Positions 42,928-53,114 of a stretch of 64,000 bases of DNA are shown piece after piece. The DNA is taken from the NCBI RefSeq assembly GCF_014635325.1, contig NZ_BMCT01000002.1, positions 248,001 through 312,000 of the forward strand. The letters are read 5' to 3'. This DNA comes from Azorhizobium oxalatiphilum. GTDB lineage: Bacteria > Pseudomonadota > Alphaproteobacteria > Rhizobiales > Xanthobacteraceae. The position numbers and the translations under genes are program-made. A model generated the notes under the pieces. The model was not told the origin of the DNA. It did not search any database and was given only the letters and a program-made list of their open reading frames with translations. Position 1 is the stretch's first letter, and every line of letters starts with the position of its first letter.

Positions 42928-43314
42928 ATGGAGATCCGAAAGGGGCTTCTGCTTGCATCGCTTGCACTGACGATTACGGCTTTTGGCCCGGCAGCATATG
43001 CCGGTGAAGTGAAACAGACCGGTATCGCCTCGTACTACTGGCAGGGCCGCGGCACAGCCAGTGGAGAGCGTTTCAATCCCAACGCCCTCACGGCAGCCCA
43101 TCGCTCGCTTCCCTTCGGTACGAAGGTTCGCGTAACCAATCTCAAGAACGGACGCACCATCGTGGTCCGTATCAATGACCGGGGCCCGTTTGTCCGGGGC
43201 CGTGTCATCGACGTTTCCAAGGCCGCAGCAGGACAGCTCGGCTTCCACGGTGCCGGCCTGACCAAGGTGGCCCTGTCCGTGGTGAATGACACGGTGTCGT
43301 CGAACGAACCGTGA
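42928..43314 (+). CDS. RlpA-like septal ring protein (double-psi beta-barrel)
   Basis: A 128-residue exported protein. The signal peptide covers about residues 1-25 (KGLLLASLALTITAFGPAAYA). There is no lipobox cysteine, unlike classical lipoprotein RlpA. The double-psi beta-barrel domain follows: GIASYYWQGRGTASGERFNP, LPFGTKVRVTNLKNG and VVRINDRGPFVRGRVIDVSK, with the typical Asp and Arg of the catalytic groove. Family members cleave peptidoglycan lacking stem peptides. It lacks the C-terminal SPOR domain. GGAGG lies eight bases before the ATG at 42928. Confidence 0.88.
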   Translation: MEIRKGLLLASLALTITAFGPAAYAGEVKQTGIASYYWQGRGTASGERFNPNALTAAHRSLPFGTKVRVTNLKNGRTIVVRINDRGPFVRGRVIDVSKAAAGQLGFHGAGLTKVALSVVNDTVSSNEP

Positions 43315-43503
43315 GACCCCAAGGGGTTCGCAAGCATTCGCTTTCTCACGCGCCCGACATCACAGCCGGGGCGAACGATCCCGCGCGCGGTTTCGTGCCT
43401 GAAACCTTGCGCAATGAATATCCCCCTGAACGCCGGCCGAGGCCGACGTCCAGGGGGCCGACAGGGGCAACTGTCGTTGCTTGCATCCATCCAACACGAG
43501 CAC

Positions 43504-43535
43504 GGCGGGGAGGTTCCCCGCCAGACGGCAGTTTT
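43504..43535 (+). terminator. Possible terminator after rlpA-like gene
   Basis: GGCGGGG (43504-43510) pairs with CCCCGCC (43516-43522) around AGGTT, and TTTTT follows at 43531-43535. The T tract is offset by eight bases, so it is weaker than a standard terminator. Confidence 0.4.
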
Positions 43536-43575
43536 TAGATTTTGGTAACGACTGGCGTCGACGCGCCGGACCGGC

Positions 43576-45444
43576 CTATTCGGAGCCGCTGCGAGGCTCG
43601 CTGCCGAGCGCGGTGATAATCCGCCGGCATTCCGACAGCTCGAACAGGGCCGCCTGCAGACGGCTCACATCATCCCGCGAGAGGATCGGTGCCGGGGGCT
43701 GCGGTGCCCCGGACAGACGCGGCTCCGAGCGCAGATGCGGCGGGAGATACTGCTCCGGCGGTCCCGGACGGTGCGGCTCGGGCGGGGTGTACTGCTGCCC
43801 GTCCCAGCTCTCCGCATCCTCAGGTTCCCATCCCGCGCCTGACCGCGCCTGAGGCTCCGGCCGTCGCTCATAGGACGGATGGCGGTCTTCACGCGGCCTC
43901 TGGCCATAAGCGGCATGGTCCGGTGCCCCGTGTGCAGGCGTGTACCGGCCATCATGGGGCGGCGCGGCGGGGCGCTGCTCCGGCCACCGGGGATCAGCAG
44001 CATAATGATCACGCCGATCCGCCCGCAGGCCGTGATCCGCCCCTGCGGGACGGGGCATCTCCTGAGCCGGATCATATTCTTCCAGCGGCCCCCGCAAGGG
44101 ACCAAGGCGGCCATAGGCGGCCGGCGGCCCGTCGAAGAAGGGGTCGGCGGGCGGTGTCCTGTCGGCCCGTAGCGGCGTCGGGCCGCGATCCGGCGCGCGT
44201 CCGGGCTGGGGCGCGCGCAGATAGGGCTCATCTTCCGGCCAGTCGTCATGCACATCCGGGCCGGCACGTGCGGGAGCCCGAGGCGCGGCATACGATCCCG
44301 CGCGCGGATCGCGCATGCGGTCGTCACCGGCGACAGGACGGCCTCCGCGCCAGGTGTCGGGTTCGGGCGGGACGCCCATCTCGTCTTCCGCGTCCATATC
44401 CTCATCGGACAGGTCGGCCTCAAAGACGGGTTCGGGCCGCGCCGGCACCCGCGCCTCGTGGAGCGGCGGCGCCGGGGCAGCCGCCGGCGGCGGTTCTGCA
44501 GGCCGCTTGCGCGCCCGGGCCGGGATATATTCCTCCGGCGGTCCCCGCTCCTCCGCCACCGGCGGCTCAGGGGCAGGCGTGGCTTCCTTCAGGCGCCGGA
44601 TACGGGCGTCCAGAGGCTCGGAAGCGTTCTCCTGCGCGTCTGGCTCCTCATCGTCGAAGAAGGGCAGCAGCGGGTCTTCCAGCTCCGGAGCGGCCGGCCG
44701 TTCGGGCACGCGCGAGGCCGGGCCACGGCTCGGCCGTTGCAGCGGCGCGGAAGCGGGGCGGCGGTTCGCGGCAGGTGCCAGCGAAGGCTCCGTCAGCGGC
44801 CGGGCGTGGAACTCCGGTTCATCGAACAGAGCCGCATCCCGTTCCCGCAGCACCGGTTCGTGGAAATCGGGCGCGTCGAAGCTCGGCTCGCTGCGGGCTG
44901 GGGCTGGCTGCACCGGCGGCTCGGCCTTCGGACGGCGCGGCGGAGCCTGCTCTTCCGTGCGCGGCGTGAAGCTGGCGAAATCGGGAAAGGGCAACGGCGG
45001 CTCGTCGGCGGGAGCGCCACGGCTCGGGTTGTCCGCGAGCTTGTCGGTGGCGCGCCGACGCGGCAACAGGCCGCCGAGCAGGCCACTGATGCCGCCGCCC
45101 TCCTCGCGCACACGGGGCGCAGTTGCCTCGACCGGAGCGGGAGCGGGCTCGCCGTCGTCATAGGCGACCGCCTGCACGTGGCGCACGCCCTGATCCTTGA
45201 GGATCTTCTGCACGCCCTTGATGGTGTAGCCGTCGCGATAGAGCAGATGACGGATGCCGCGCAGCAGCTCCACGTCGTCGGGGCGATAATAGCGTCGCCC
45301 GCCGGCCCGCTTTACGGGCCGGATCTGTGTAAACTTGGTTTCCCAGAAGCGCAGGACGTGCTGCGGCAGATCGAGTTCGTCTGCCACCTCGCTGATGGTG
45401 CGGAAGGCGTCGGGGGACTTATCGAGATTCCTCGCGTCAACCAC
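43576..45444 (-). CDS. MerR family regulator with very long disordered C-terminal extension
   Basis: A 622-residue protein. Residues 15-90 are a MerR HTH domain ([20 protein letters not shown], then [20 protein letters not shown]). The next 480 residues are Pro/Arg/Glu/Asp-rich and low-complexity. A short conserved-looking C-terminal helix ([17 protein letters not shown]) closes the protein, as in the usual short form. The standard alphaproteobacterial MerR downstream of ihfA is about 170-220 residues, so the extension is exceptional. The frame is continuous, without a frameshift. It follows ihfA on the same strand by 13 bp. Confidence 0.85.
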   Translation of the reverse strand: MVDARNLDKSPDAFRTISEVADELDLPQHVLRFWETKFTQIRPVKRAGGRRYYRPDDVELLRGIRHLLYRDGYTIKGVQKILKDQGVRHVQAVAYDDGEPAPAPVEATAPRVREEGGGISGLLGGLLPRRRATDKLADNPSRGAPADEPPLPFPDFASFTPRTEEQAPPRRPKAEPPVQPAPARSEPSFDAPDFHEPVLRERDAALFDEPEFHARPLTEPSLAPAANRRPASAPLQRPSRGPASRVPERPAAPELEDPLLPFFDDEEPDAQENASEPLDARIRRLKEATPAPEPPVAEERGPPEEYIPARARKRPAEPPPAAAPAPPLHEARVPARPEPVFEADLSDEDMDAEDEMGVPPEPDTWRGGRPVAGDDRMRDPRAGSYAAPRAPARAGPDVHDDWPEDEPYLRAPQPGRAPDRGPTPLRADRTPPADPFFDGPPAAYGRLGPLRGPLEEYDPAQEMPRPAGADHGLRADRRDHYAADPRWPEQRPAAPPHDGRYTPAHGAPDHAAYGQRPREDRHPSYERRPEPQARSGAGWEPEDAESWDGQQYTPPEPHRPGPPEQYLPPHLRSEPRLSGAPQPPAPILSRDDVSRLQAALFELSECRRIITALGSEPRSGSE

Positions 45445-45457
45445 GCCTCATGGCTCC

Positions 45458-45775
45458 TCACTCGCGTCCGGAAGCCTTTCCTGTGCGCCCGTTGATGCGA
45501 TTCTTCAAGATGCTGGACGGCTTGAACACCATCACCCGGCGGGGCTCGATCGGCACTTCCTCGCCGGTCTTGGGATTGCGGCCGACGCGCTGGCCCTTGT
45601 TCCGCACCACGAACGAGCCGAAGGAGGACAGCTTGACGGTCTCCCCCTTCGCCAGGCAGTCGGCGATCTCGCTCAGCACCATCTCAACAAGCGCTGCGGA
45701 TTCCGTGCGCGACAGGCCCACCTGCTGGTAGACAGCCTCGCACAGATCGGCACGCGTAACAGTCCGTCCAGTCAT
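45458..45775 (-). CDS. ihfA: Integration host factor subunit alpha
   Basis: A 105-residue HU/IHF protein of normal length. Conserved features are [20 protein letters not shown] at the N-terminus, [20 protein letters not shown] with the Pro that intercalates DNA, and the [15 protein letters not shown] arm. With IhfB it bends DNA sharply at specific sites. The start is at 45775; the upstream in-frame ATG at 45823 adds a non-homologous leader. Its position in yceD-plsX-fabH-ihfA-merR is conserved in alphaproteobacteria. Confidence 0.95.
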   Translation of the reverse strand: MTGRTVTRADLCEAVYQQVGLSRTESAALVEMVLSEIADCLAKGETVKLSSFGSFVVRNKGQRVGRNPKTGEEVPIEPRRVMVFKPSSILKNRINGRTGKASGRE

Positions 45776-45859
45776 GTGTCTTCCCGGCCCCTCGAGGACA
45801 CCTCTTTCGAGAAACCTAGCCATGCCCGCCGAGTGCGGTCAACGCTCTTAATGCGTTAT

Positions 45860-46830
<971 letters not shown>

Positions 46831-46834
<4 letters not shown>

Positions 46835-47901
46835 GATTGTCCTTCCGCTTCCGCCGACTCCACGCCGCGTGACGCCGTCGCGGGTAGCCTGCTGACGATG
46901 CTCTTTTCGATGCGCTGCAGGAGATGGTGGCGCACCATGTCGTAGGCGAGATCGACGGCGTAGGCGAAGCCTTCCGCGTCGGTGCCGCCATGGCTCTTGA
47001 TCACGATGCCGTTGAGGCCGAGGAACACGCCGCCATTGGAGCGGCGCGGATCCATCTTCTCCCGCAGCACGTTGAAGGCATCCCGCGCGAACAGATAGCC
47101 GATGCGGGCCCGCAGGCTCCGGCCCATGGCCGCGCGCAGATAGGAGGCGAGCTGCTTGGCGGTGCCTTCGGCGGTCTTCAGGGCGATGTTGCCGGTGAAG
47201 CCCTCCGTCACCACCACGTCCACCGTGCCGGCACCGATGTCGTTGCCTTCCACGAAGCCATGGTAATTGACGTCGGCCACGCCCTCCTCGCGCAGGATGC
47301 GGCCGGCTTCCTTCACCTCTTCGGCGCCCTTGATCTCTTCCGTGCCCACATTGAGCAGGCCGACGGTGGGGCTCTCGATGTCGAAGATGCTGCGCGCCAT
47401 GGCGCTACCCATGATCGACATCTCGATCAGGCTGCGGGCGGTGGCGCCGATGGAGGCGCCGATGTCGAGCACGATGCTTTCGCCGCGCAGCGTCGGCCAG
47501 ATGCCGGCGATGGCCGGCCGGTCGATGCCGGGCATGGTGCGCAGGTTGACCTTGGCCATGGCCATCAGCGCGCCGGTATTGCCCGCCGAAACCGCCGCAT
47601 CCGCCTCGTGCTGCTTCACCGCGTCGATGGAGCGCCACATGGACGAACGGTAGCGGCCGCGCCGCAGCGCCTGACTCGGCTTGTCGTCCATGCCCACAAC
47701 GATGTCCGTGTGGACGATGCGGGAGGCGGCTGCCAGCGCCGGATAGCGGGCGAGGATGGTCTTGATGCGCGGCTCGTCGCCGAACAGCACGAATTGGGCA
47801 TCGGGATGCCGCACGCGAGCGATCTCCACCCCGGCAAGGATGGTTTCGGGACCGTGGTCCCCGCCCATGGCGTCAATTGCGATGCGAACGGGTGCGCTCA
47901 T
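46831..47901 (-). CDS. plsX: Phosphate acyltransferase PlsX
   Basis: A 356-residue enzyme. The N-terminal [18 protein letters not shown] signature is diagnostic. [20 protein letters not shown] and [20 protein letters not shown] follow. It makes acyl-phosphate from acyl-ACP for phosphatidic acid synthesis. The ATG at 47901 is chosen; the frame extends to 47985 with a non-homologous leader. The gene sits directly before fabH and 97 bp after the yceD-type gene. Confidence 0.96.
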
Positions 47902-47998
47902 CGGCCCATCGTTCCCGGAATTCCCTCTGACTTGGTGCGCACGGCGCAAGCGCGCGGACAATAGCCGCTCGCCCGCGCATCGCAACTGCGCTGCATGT

Positions 47999-48529
47999 TC
48001 AAGGCTTGTTCTTCAACTGCGCCAAGGCGGCAAACGGCGACTCCTTGGCTTCCGGCTCGTCCCCAGTTGATTCCAGATGGGGCTCGAATACCTCTCCCGA
48101 CTTGCGCGGATAGGCCTCAAGGCCGAGCGCGAGGAATTCAGTGACCAGAACGCCTAGGTCGATGGTTCCGTTCTCGATCAGGTCCGGCGGGTCGAAATCA
48201 CCGTCCTCCGGCGCATCGGCCACCTCGCGGGCGATGATGGCGGCGGTGGCGAAGCGCACGTCCACATCTTCCGTCACATCCTCGTCGAAGGGTTCGAGGG
48301 ACACGACGGAAATCTGCGTCACCCGCGCCTTCACGACGCCAGTCACCCGCGCCCCATCGGCGCGTTCCTGCCCGATATGCAGGCGCGCGCTCAGGGAGAG
48401 CACGGCGGGAATGTCGAGATGCTTCGCCACGGCGGCACAGACGGCGGCATCCGGCGTCAGGGTCAGATCGAGGCCCTGCGGCGGGATGTCCGACACGAGA
48501 AGTGTCTGGCTATAGGACAGTTCGGACAC
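47999..48529 (-). CDS. DUF177 (YceD-like) protein
   Basis: A 176-residue acidic protein of the DUF177/YceD family, with [20 protein letters not shown] and [13 protein letters not shown] in the conserved C-terminal half. In many bacteria the family gene lies before rpmF and plsX and is linked to 23S rRNA or ribosome biogenesis. Here rpmF is absent, but plsX follows, as usual in alphaproteobacteria. The GTG start at 48529 lies four bases after the chaperone gene stop, with GGAG upstream. Confidence 0.85.
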   Translation of the reverse strand: MSELSYSQTLLVSDIPPQGLDLTLTPDAAVCAAVAKHLDIPAVLSLSARLHIGQERADGARVTGVVKARVTQISVVSLEPFDEDVTEDVDVRFATAAIIAREVADAPEDGDFDPPDLIENGTIDLGVLVTEFLALGLEAYPRKSGEVFEPHLESTGDEPEAKESPFAALAQLKNKP

Positions 48530-48533
48530 GGTC

Positions 48534-49103
48534 TCAGGTCTCCTCCGCCTGGGGAATCGGAAATGCCAGCTCGCCGCGCAGCAGCGTTTCCGCCGGCTGG
48601 TTCTCAAGGGCGGCGGCGGCGGCCAGTACGTAAGCGGCAAGGCCGGCGGCGGGAGCGGCTGAGCCGCCCGACGGCGTGCCGCCTTCATAACGTTCGAACA
48701 GGTTACGGGCCAAGGCCTGCGCCAGATGCGTCTCGCCCGCGCTGCCGCCTTCGGCAAGGGCGGCATCATAGGCCGCCGTGCGATCATAGAAGGCGCGGCC
48801 GATCTTCTTCATCTTCTTGGGCACGGACAGGTCGCCGATTCCCATCTCCCGCAGGGTACGATCGAGATCGGACAGGAACAGGTCGAAGACCTCCTGCGCC
48901 ACGGTCCGCTCGGCTTCCCCGCCGCTGCCGAGGCGGCGGCATAGCAGGAAAGTGTGCAGCATCATCAGTTCGAGGCGGCCTTCCGTGGTGTCGGGCACGA
49001 CAAAGTCGGTGTAGAACACCGGCTGCCGGGCCTGTGCCACGATGGCGCCATACAGGCGCTCAATGGTCGCCCGCGTCTCGGATCGGCGAAACAATCTCAG
49101 CAT
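48534..49103 (-). CDS. Ubiquinol-cytochrome c chaperone (CBP3/UQCC1-like)
   Basis: A 189-residue protein beginning MLRLFRRSETRATIERLYG, then ARQPVFYTDFVVPDTTEGRL and DLDRTLREMGIGDLSVPKKM. These are the hallmarks of the CBP3/UQCC1 family that assists cytochrome b assembly. It is found in alphaproteobacteria and mitochondria. It is transcribed with the yceD-type gene and divergent from bamE, whose start is 231 bp away. The upstream extension to 49193 was rejected as non-homologous. Confidence 0.87.
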   Translation of the reverse strand: MLRLFRRSETRATIERLYGAIVAQARQPVFYTDFVVPDTTEGRLELMMLHTFLLCRRLGSGGEAERTVAQEVFDLFLSDLDRTLREMGIGDLSVPKKMKKIGRAFYDRTAAYDAALAEGGSAGETHLAQALARNLFERYEGGTPSGGSAAPAAGLAAYVLAAAAALENQPAETLLRGELAFPIPQAEET

Positions 49104-49334
49104 GGTGGTTTGAGGCTGTGCGCTGGCCCAATGCCCGACGCTAAATGTGAGGAGCGGCGTAGCGTGCGCGGCTCCCGCTGGCAAGGGCAGCATCCCGTCG
49201 CGGCATGGCCGAGGCGGTGCCGGGTCGGCTTCGTCGCATCGGTGGGTCGATGTGGTAGGACGTTCTTTAACGCGGAGCGCTAGGGTCCAGACCCAGCGAT
49301 TCGCAGGTCATTGCAGGAATTTGAGGGGTACAGC

Positions 49335-49898
49335 GTGGCACCAGCGCGGTCTGAACAGAAGTCTGCCTCGTCCCATCCGGTGCGGCGGGTTCCATTGGCC
49401 GCCGTCATGGCTCTCGCCCTCGGGACGACCACCCTTGCAGGTTGCGGCGGCAACCCCGGCAATATGGGCATGCCGACCATCACCGGCACCGGCACCGCGG
49501 CGAGCGGCATCGTGCGCACCTACCAGCGCGGCTATGTGCTGAGCGAAGGCGCGCTCGAGCAGGTTCCGGTGGGCTCCAGCCGCGAGCAGGTGCTCCTCGT
49601 GCTGGGCACCCCTTCCACCGTGTCCACGGTGAGCGGCGACACCTTCTATTACATCTCCCAGACCGAGAAGCGGGTGGCCTTCCTGAAGCCGGAGATCACC
49701 GAGCAGAAGGTGCTGGCGGTCTATTTCGACAAGAACAAGCGCGTCACCCGCATTGCCAATTACGGCCTGCAGGACGGCAAGATCTTCGACTTCGTGTCGC
49801 AGAGCACGCCCACCAGCGGTCAGGAACTGAGCGTCATCCGCCAGCTCATCTCGGCCACCGACTTCTCCGCCGGCCCGATGATGTCGCCGGGGCAGTGA
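49335..49898 (+). CDS. bamE: Outer-membrane assembly lipoprotein BamE (SmpA/OmlA)
   Basis: A 187-residue lipoprotein. The signal peptide ends in TTTLAGC (lipobox, Cys37). The SmpA/OmlA core follows: GYVLSEGALEQVPVGSSREQ, VLLVLGTPSTV and TFYYISQTEKRVAFLKPEIT. BamE supports the BamA machine inserting beta-barrel proteins in the outer membrane. The GTG at 49335 has GAGGGG six bases upstream. It is divergent from the chaperone gene and ends at a strong terminator. This variant has an about 40-residue C-terminal extension beyond the core. Confidence 0.9.
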   Translation: MAPARSEQKSASSHPVRRVPLAAVMALALGTTTLAGCGGNPGNMGMPTITGTGTAASGIVRTYQRGYVLSEGALEQVPVGSSREQVLLVLGTPSTVSTVSGDTFYYISQTEKRVAFLKPEITEQKVLAVYFDKNKRVTRIANYGLQDGKIFDFVSQSTPTSGQELSVIRQLISATDFSAGPMMSPGQ

Positions 49899-49949
49899 TG
49901 CCGCGCTGGTGATCGGCTGCTCCCGGCGGGGGCGGCCAGCCACCCAAAT

Positions 49950-49984
49950 AAAAACCCCGGAGCGGCTGCCGCTCCGGGGTTTTT
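49950..49984 (+). terminator. Bidirectional terminator after bamE
   Basis: A 16-bp perfect hairpin, AAAAACCCCGGAGCGG (49950-49965) and CCGCTCCGGGGTTTTT (49969-49984), has a three-base loop. It lies between the convergent bamE and threonine dehydratase genes, with A and T tracts on both strands. Confidence 0.95.
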
Positions 49985-50004
49985 ATTTTGGTCGAGGCGG
50001 GCGG

Positions 50005-50997
50005 TCAGATGCCGGACAGGCAGGCGGAGAATGTCGCCGGGTCCACATTGCCGCCGGACAGGACGATGGCCACCGTCTTGTCCTTGGCCGGAATGCGCCC
50101 TTCCAGCAGGGCCGCCAGCGCCACCGCGCCGCCCGGCTCCACCACCAGTTTCAGCTCGAGAAAGGCATAGGCGACAGCCCGTGCCACTTCCTCATCGGTG
50201 GCGGAAACCGCGCCGCCGGTGAGCGTCTTGTTCACCGCGAAGGTGATCTCGCCGGGCGTCGCCGCCAGCAAGGCGTCGCAGAAGGAGCCGGACGGAGCGG
50301 GATTGCGCTCGCGGTTGCCGGACTTGTAGGAGCGGGCGTGGTCGTCGAAGGCGGCAGGCTCGGCGGTGATGGGCAGCGCATCGGGGAAGCGCGCCCGCAC
50401 GGCCAGCGAGATGCCCGCCATCAGGCCGCCACCGGAGGCATTGGCCGCCACCACGTCGAGGGAGAGGCCGAGCGCCGCCAGATCCTCGCAGATCTCCCGG
50501 CCCACGGTGCCCTGCCCGGCGATCACGTCGGGATCGTCATATGGGGGCACGAAGATGGCGCCGCGCTCCGCCGCGATGGCGGCGGCAATGGCTTCGCGAT
50601 CCTCGGTCACGCGGTCGTATCCGACCACTTCGGCGCCCAGCGCCTTGGTGCGGTCACGCTTCAGGGCCGGCGCATCATGCGGCATGACGATGACCGCCGG
50701 CATGCCGAGCAGCTTGGCGGCGGCGGCAAGGCCCTGCGCATGGTTGCCCGACGAGCAGGCCACGACGCCGGCGGCGCGCTGGCTCTCGGGAATCTGTACG
50801 GCGCGATTGTAGGCGCCGCGGAACTTGAACGAGCCGGTGCGCTGGAGCGTTTCCGGCTTGATGAAGATGCGGCCGCCGGTGCGCTCGCTTAAGATGGGCG
50901 AATAGACCAGCGGAGTGCGCACGGCCACGCCCTTCAGGCGTTCGGCGGCGGCATCCACGTCGGCGGCGGTGGGAATGGGGCGGGTCGGTGCGTTCAT
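50005..50997 (-). CDS. Threonine/serine dehydratase-type PLP enzyme
   Basis: A 330-residue fold-type II PLP enzyme. The Schiff-base Lys is in RTGSFKFRGAYNRA. SSGNHAQGLA binds substrate, and ASGGGLMAGISLA binds the PLP phosphate. There is no C-terminal ACT-like regulatory domain, so it resembles catabolic threonine dehydratase or serine racemase rather than biosynthetic IlvA. It deaminates threonine or serine to a keto acid. Its start overlaps the stop of the glycosyltransferase gene by four bases (ATGA), an unusual partner. Confidence 0.85.
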   Translation of the reverse strand: MNAPTRPIPTAADVDAAAERLKGVAVRTPLVYSPILSERTGGRIFIKPETLQRTGSFKFRGAYNRAVQIPESQRAAGVVACSSGNHAQGLAAAAKLLGMPAVIVMPHDAPALKRDRTKALGAEVVGYDRVTEDREAIAAAIAAERGAIFVPPYDDPDVIAGQGTVGREICEDLAALGLSLDVVAANASGGGLMAGISLAVRARFPDALPITAEPAAFDDHARSYKSGNRERNPAPSGSFCDALLAATPGEITFAVNKTLTGGAVSATDEEVARAVAYAFLELKLVVEPGGAVALAALLEGRIPAKDKTVAIVLSGGNVDPATFSACLSGI

Positions 50998-52061
50998 GCC
51001 CGCGACAATATCCGAGGCCGGCGTAGCAGGCGATAGCGTCGCGCTATGGGACCGATGTCATGGGCGATGAGCACATTGTCCAGGAACTGCCGGGAGCACT
51101 CGCGCCAGCTGTGACGCAGGGCAAAATCCCGCGCCGCCTTGGGTGAGAGTTCCAGCGCCTTCAGGCAGGCCGTGCGCAGATCCTCGTCGAGGATGCCGAT
51201 GGTCCCCTGCTCCGGCCCGATCACGTCGAGCGGCCCTGTGACGGGATAGGCGGCCACCGGCAGGCCGCTGGCCAGCGCCTCCAGCAGCACGATGCCATAG
51301 GTGTCGGTGCGGCTGGGAAAGACGAAGACGTGGCTCGAGGCATAGACCTGCGCCAACGCCTCGCCTTCCAGCGGGCCGGTGAAGTGCACGGCCGGATACT
51401 TCGCCTTGAGGCTGGCCAAAGCCGGCCCGCCGCCCACCACCACCTTCGAGCCCGGCAGGTCGAGGGCCAGGAATGCCTCGATGTTCTTTTCCACCGCGAC
51501 GCGGCCGACGAACAGGAACACCGGCCCCGGCAGGTTGAGCGTGGCATCCGGGCGGGGGCGGAACAGGTCCGCATCCACGCCGCGTGTCCAGCGCATCAGG
51601 CGCTTGAAGCCGCGGCCCTCCAGATCCCGCTCCAGCGTTGCGGTGGAGACCATGACGCCGCCACCGGCATTGTGGAAGGAACGCAGCCAGGCATAGGTCA
51701 GCCGCTCGGGCACGGGCGCGCGGGCAGAGAGATATTCCGGGAATTTGGTGTGATAGGAGGTGGTAAAGGTGCGCTTGGAGGCGATACACGCCCGGCGCAC
51801 CAGCATGCCGATGGGGCCTTCCGTGGCCACATGCACGAAGTCCGGCTTGATGGCCTCGATCCGCTTCATGATCATGCGCGGAGTCGCCAGCGAGAGACGG
51901 ATCTCGTTGTAGGAGGGCAGCGGGACGGTCCGGAACTCCTGCGGCGTGAGGAAGCAGAGTTCCGCGCCGAGCTGGGCCGCTTCCCGCGCGGTGTGCTCCA
52001 GCGAGCGCACCACACCATTGATCTGCGGATGCCACGCATCCGTCGCCACAAGAACCCGCAT
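50994..52061 (-). CDS. Glycosyltransferase family 4 protein
   Basis: A 355-residue GT-B glycosyltransferase. The N-terminus VLVATDAWHPQINGVVRSLE is typical of GT4 enzymes acting on glycolipids. The C-terminal half has VFLFVGRVAVEKNIEAFLAL and the acidic EX7E motif in SRTDTYGIVLLEALASGLPV. Relatives in alphaproteobacteria build membrane glycolipids. The substrate is not known. The gene overlaps the LpxH-like gene by one base upstream and the dehydratase gene by four bases downstream. Confidence 0.85.
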   Translation of the reverse strand: MRVLVATDAWHPQINGVVRSLEHTAREAAQLGAELCFLTPQEFRTVPLPSYNEIRLSLATPRMIMKRIEAIKPDFVHVATEGPIGMLVRRACIASKRTFTTSYHTKFPEYLSARAPVPERLTYAWLRSFHNAGGGVMVSTATLERDLEGRGFKRLMRWTRGVDADLFRPRPDATLNLPGPVFLFVGRVAVEKNIEAFLALDLPGSKVVVGGGPALASLKAKYPAVHFTGPLEGEALAQVYASSHVFVFPSRTDTYGIVLLEALASGLPVAAYPVTGPLDVIGPEQGTIGILDEDLRTACLKALELSPKAARDFALRHSWRECSRQFLDNVLIAHDIGPIARRYRLLRRPRILSRA

Positions 52062-52867
52062 CAGGCTGCCGCGCGCGCTCCCTGTACGGCCTGCGCATTC
52101 AGCTCGGCCGCCCGCACCTGCTTCGCCCAATAGATGATCTCGAGCCGGCCGTCTTCATGTTCCGCAACAGCGGTACAGCTTTCGACCCAATCGCCGCAGT
52201 TCACGTAATGGATGCCGAACTGCTGGTGCATGGCGGCGTGATGAATGTGCCCGCACACCACGCCGTCCACCTTCTGGCGCTTGGCCTCGTCGGCGAGGGC
52301 TTCCTCGAACTTGCCGATGAAGTTCACCGCATTCTTCACCTTCAGCTTGGCCCACTGGCTCAGAGACCAGTAGGTGAGCCCGAGCTTGCGGCGCACCAGA
52401 TTGACATAAGTGTTGGTGGTGAGCGCCAGCGCATAGGCCCAGTCGCCCAGGAAGGCGAGCCATTTGGCATGGCGGACCACCACGTCGAACACGTCGCCGT
52501 GGATGACGAGGTATCGCTTGCCGTCGGCGGTCTCGTGGATGGCGGTTTCCATCACTTCGATGTCGCCGAAATGCGTGCCGTAATAGTCACGCAGGAATTC
52601 GTCATGGTTGCCGGGCAGGTACACGATGCGTGCGCCCTTGCGCCCCTTGCGGAGCAGCTTCTGCACCACGTCATTGTGCTTCTGCGGCCAGTACCAGGAG
52701 GAGCGCAGGCGCCACCCGTCGACGATGTCGCCGACCAGATAGATGGTGTCTGCGTCGTGATACTTCAGGAAGTCCAGAAACAGATCCGCCTGGCATCCCT
52801 TGGTCCCAAGATGGACGTCGGAGATGAAGAGTGCGCGGAACCGGCGTTCCTCAGGGCTGTCGCTCAC
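52061..52867 (-). CDS. LpxH-like metallophosphoesterase
   Basis: A 268-residue calcineurin-like phosphoesterase. The metal motifs are FISDVHLGTKGC, LVGDIVDGW, LPGNHDEFL, VIHGDVFD and CGHIHHAAMH. The family resembles UDP-2,3-diacylglucosamine pyrophosphatase LpxH but is distinct from it, and in alphaproteobacteria it is often paired with a GT4 glycosyltransferase. It likely hydrolyses a nucleotide- or lipid-diphosphate in envelope synthesis. Its stop overlaps the glycosyltransferase start (TGATG). Confidence 0.85.
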   Translation of the reverse strand: MSDSPEERRFRALFISDVHLGTKGCQADLFLDFLKYHDADTIYLVGDIVDGWRLRSSWYWPQKHNDVVQKLLRKGRKGARIVYLPGNHDEFLRDYYGTHFGDIEVMETAIHETADGKRYLVIHGDVFDVVVRHAKWLAFLGDWAYALALTTNTYVNLVRRKLGLTYWSLSQWAKLKVKNAVNFIGKFEEALADEAKRQKVDGVVCGHIHHAAMHQQFGIHYVNCGDWVESCTAVAEHEDGRLEIIYWAKQVRAAELNAQAVQGARAAA

Positions 52868-53114
52868 GCGTATGGCCTCTTTCGGAGATGCTATCGGATA
52901 GCATGATGCCGGACTTAGCCGGAGTCGTGTATCCCTTTTATGACGCGCTGCGGTCGAAACTCAGGCGTCTGACGCAGCGGCGACAAGCGTTGCGTCCCCT
53001 CGCATCGGCCCGTTCGCCGCCGCACCATTGACCATTTCGCAGCCGCGCGCCAGCTTGCCCGACACGCAGCACCTGAAATGCCTGCGACGGAAAATCCCAG
53101 GGAGAAAACACCCC

